Of a stretch of 64,000 nt of DNA, positions 63,905-64,000 are shown piece by piece. Position 1 is the stretch's first letter; each line of letters opens with the position of its first letter. The DNA lies in the NCBI GenBank assembly GCA_016744435.1, contig JADGEJ010000002.1, positions 1 to 64,000 of the forward strand. The letters are read 5' to 3'. Source of the stretch: Lentibacter sp. (GTDB lineage Bacteria > Pseudomonadota > Alphaproteobacteria > Rhodobacterales > Rhodobacteraceae). A program made the translations under genes and the position numbers. Under the pieces are notes generated by a model. It was given only the letters and a program-made list of their open reading frames with translations, did not search any database and was not told where the DNA came from.

Positions 63905-64000
63905 ACCCCCTGGGATACTTTTGGAAAGAAAAAGCTTAGCGAAATTGATGTACGGCACTGACTTCAGCTCTGATGATCCGCGCGATGAGCGCGCAATCCT

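Noticed and set aside
63948-64000. Possible start of a plus-strand gene (MYGTDFSSDDPRDERA)
   Set aside because: Only 17 codons, no ribosome site, and a minus-strand alternative (a gene end at 63936) is equally possible; cannot be decided at the window edge.

Overview
The window is ordinary chromosomal DNA of an alphaproteobacterium, most likely a Rhodobacterales (Roseobacter-group) marine bacterium. The evidence is gene content rather than a database match: a 14-subunit nuo operon carrying the DUF5333, DUF5337 and DUF3291 accessory genes typical of this order, an aat/DUF2155/mlaD/NDUFA12 block, a sox (sulfur oxidation) cluster, GSCFA and Hint-domain proteins, and a complete leucine-catabolism (liu) cluster. 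I found no rRNA, tRNA, CRISPR array, insertion sequence or phage gene.

Layout. 1-3.9 kb: end of an unknown gene with its terminator, a small CBU_0592-type membrane protein, a small unknown protein, a decayed short-chain dehydrogenase (3-hydroxybutyrate-dehydrogenase-like) interrupted by a 14/15-nt tandem repeat, and an acyl-CoA ligase divergent from a PAS-LuxR regulator. 4-7.7 kb: accB-accC-aat facing NDUFA12-mlaD-DUF2155. 7.9-12.5 kb: an FkbM methyltransferase/GT61 fusion, clpP-clpX and an FMN reductase. 12.6-17.7 kb: a partial sox cluster, soxC-soxD-thioredoxin-soxE-soxF, without soxXYZAB next to it. 17.9-24.3 kb: GSCFA and SGNH proteins, an atypical SDR, a Hint protein, an iron alcohol dehydrogenase and a glutamine-synthetase-like ligase. 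24.6-31.4 kb: prfC, a glycosyltransferase, a DEAD-box helicase converging on RNase J.

31.4-51.2 kb: one long minus-strand operon nuoA-B-C-D-E-F-G-H-I-J-K-L-M-N followed by birA, coaX and rnj. Nine extra small genes sit between the nuo genes: three lipoproteins, two other exported proteins, one carboxymuconolactone-decarboxylase-like protein, a DUF3291 protein, a DUF5337 membrane protein and a membrane-anchored, histone-H1-like protein. The last ends in a helix-hairpin-helix module nearly identical to the C-terminal extension of NuoE. A candidate sigma70 promoter with an overlapping inverted repeat lies before nuoA.

51.3-63.8 kb: a 5'-truncated Hint remnant, then the liu operon (liuA, an acyl-CoA synthetase, liuB, liuD, liuE, liuC, plus glutathione transferases, a thermonuclease, an ASCH protein and three unknowns). 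It has a well-formed promoter and a TetR-like palindrome before liuA. Acetyl-CoA carboxylase (AccBC), methylcrotonyl-CoA carboxylase (LiuBD) and the biotin ligase BirA together form a biotin theme, and leucine breakdown ends in acetyl-CoA and acetoacetate. I saw no convincing new defence or mobile system; the best candidate for undescribed biology is the paired helix-hairpin-helix module and the small exported proteins built into the complex I operon.
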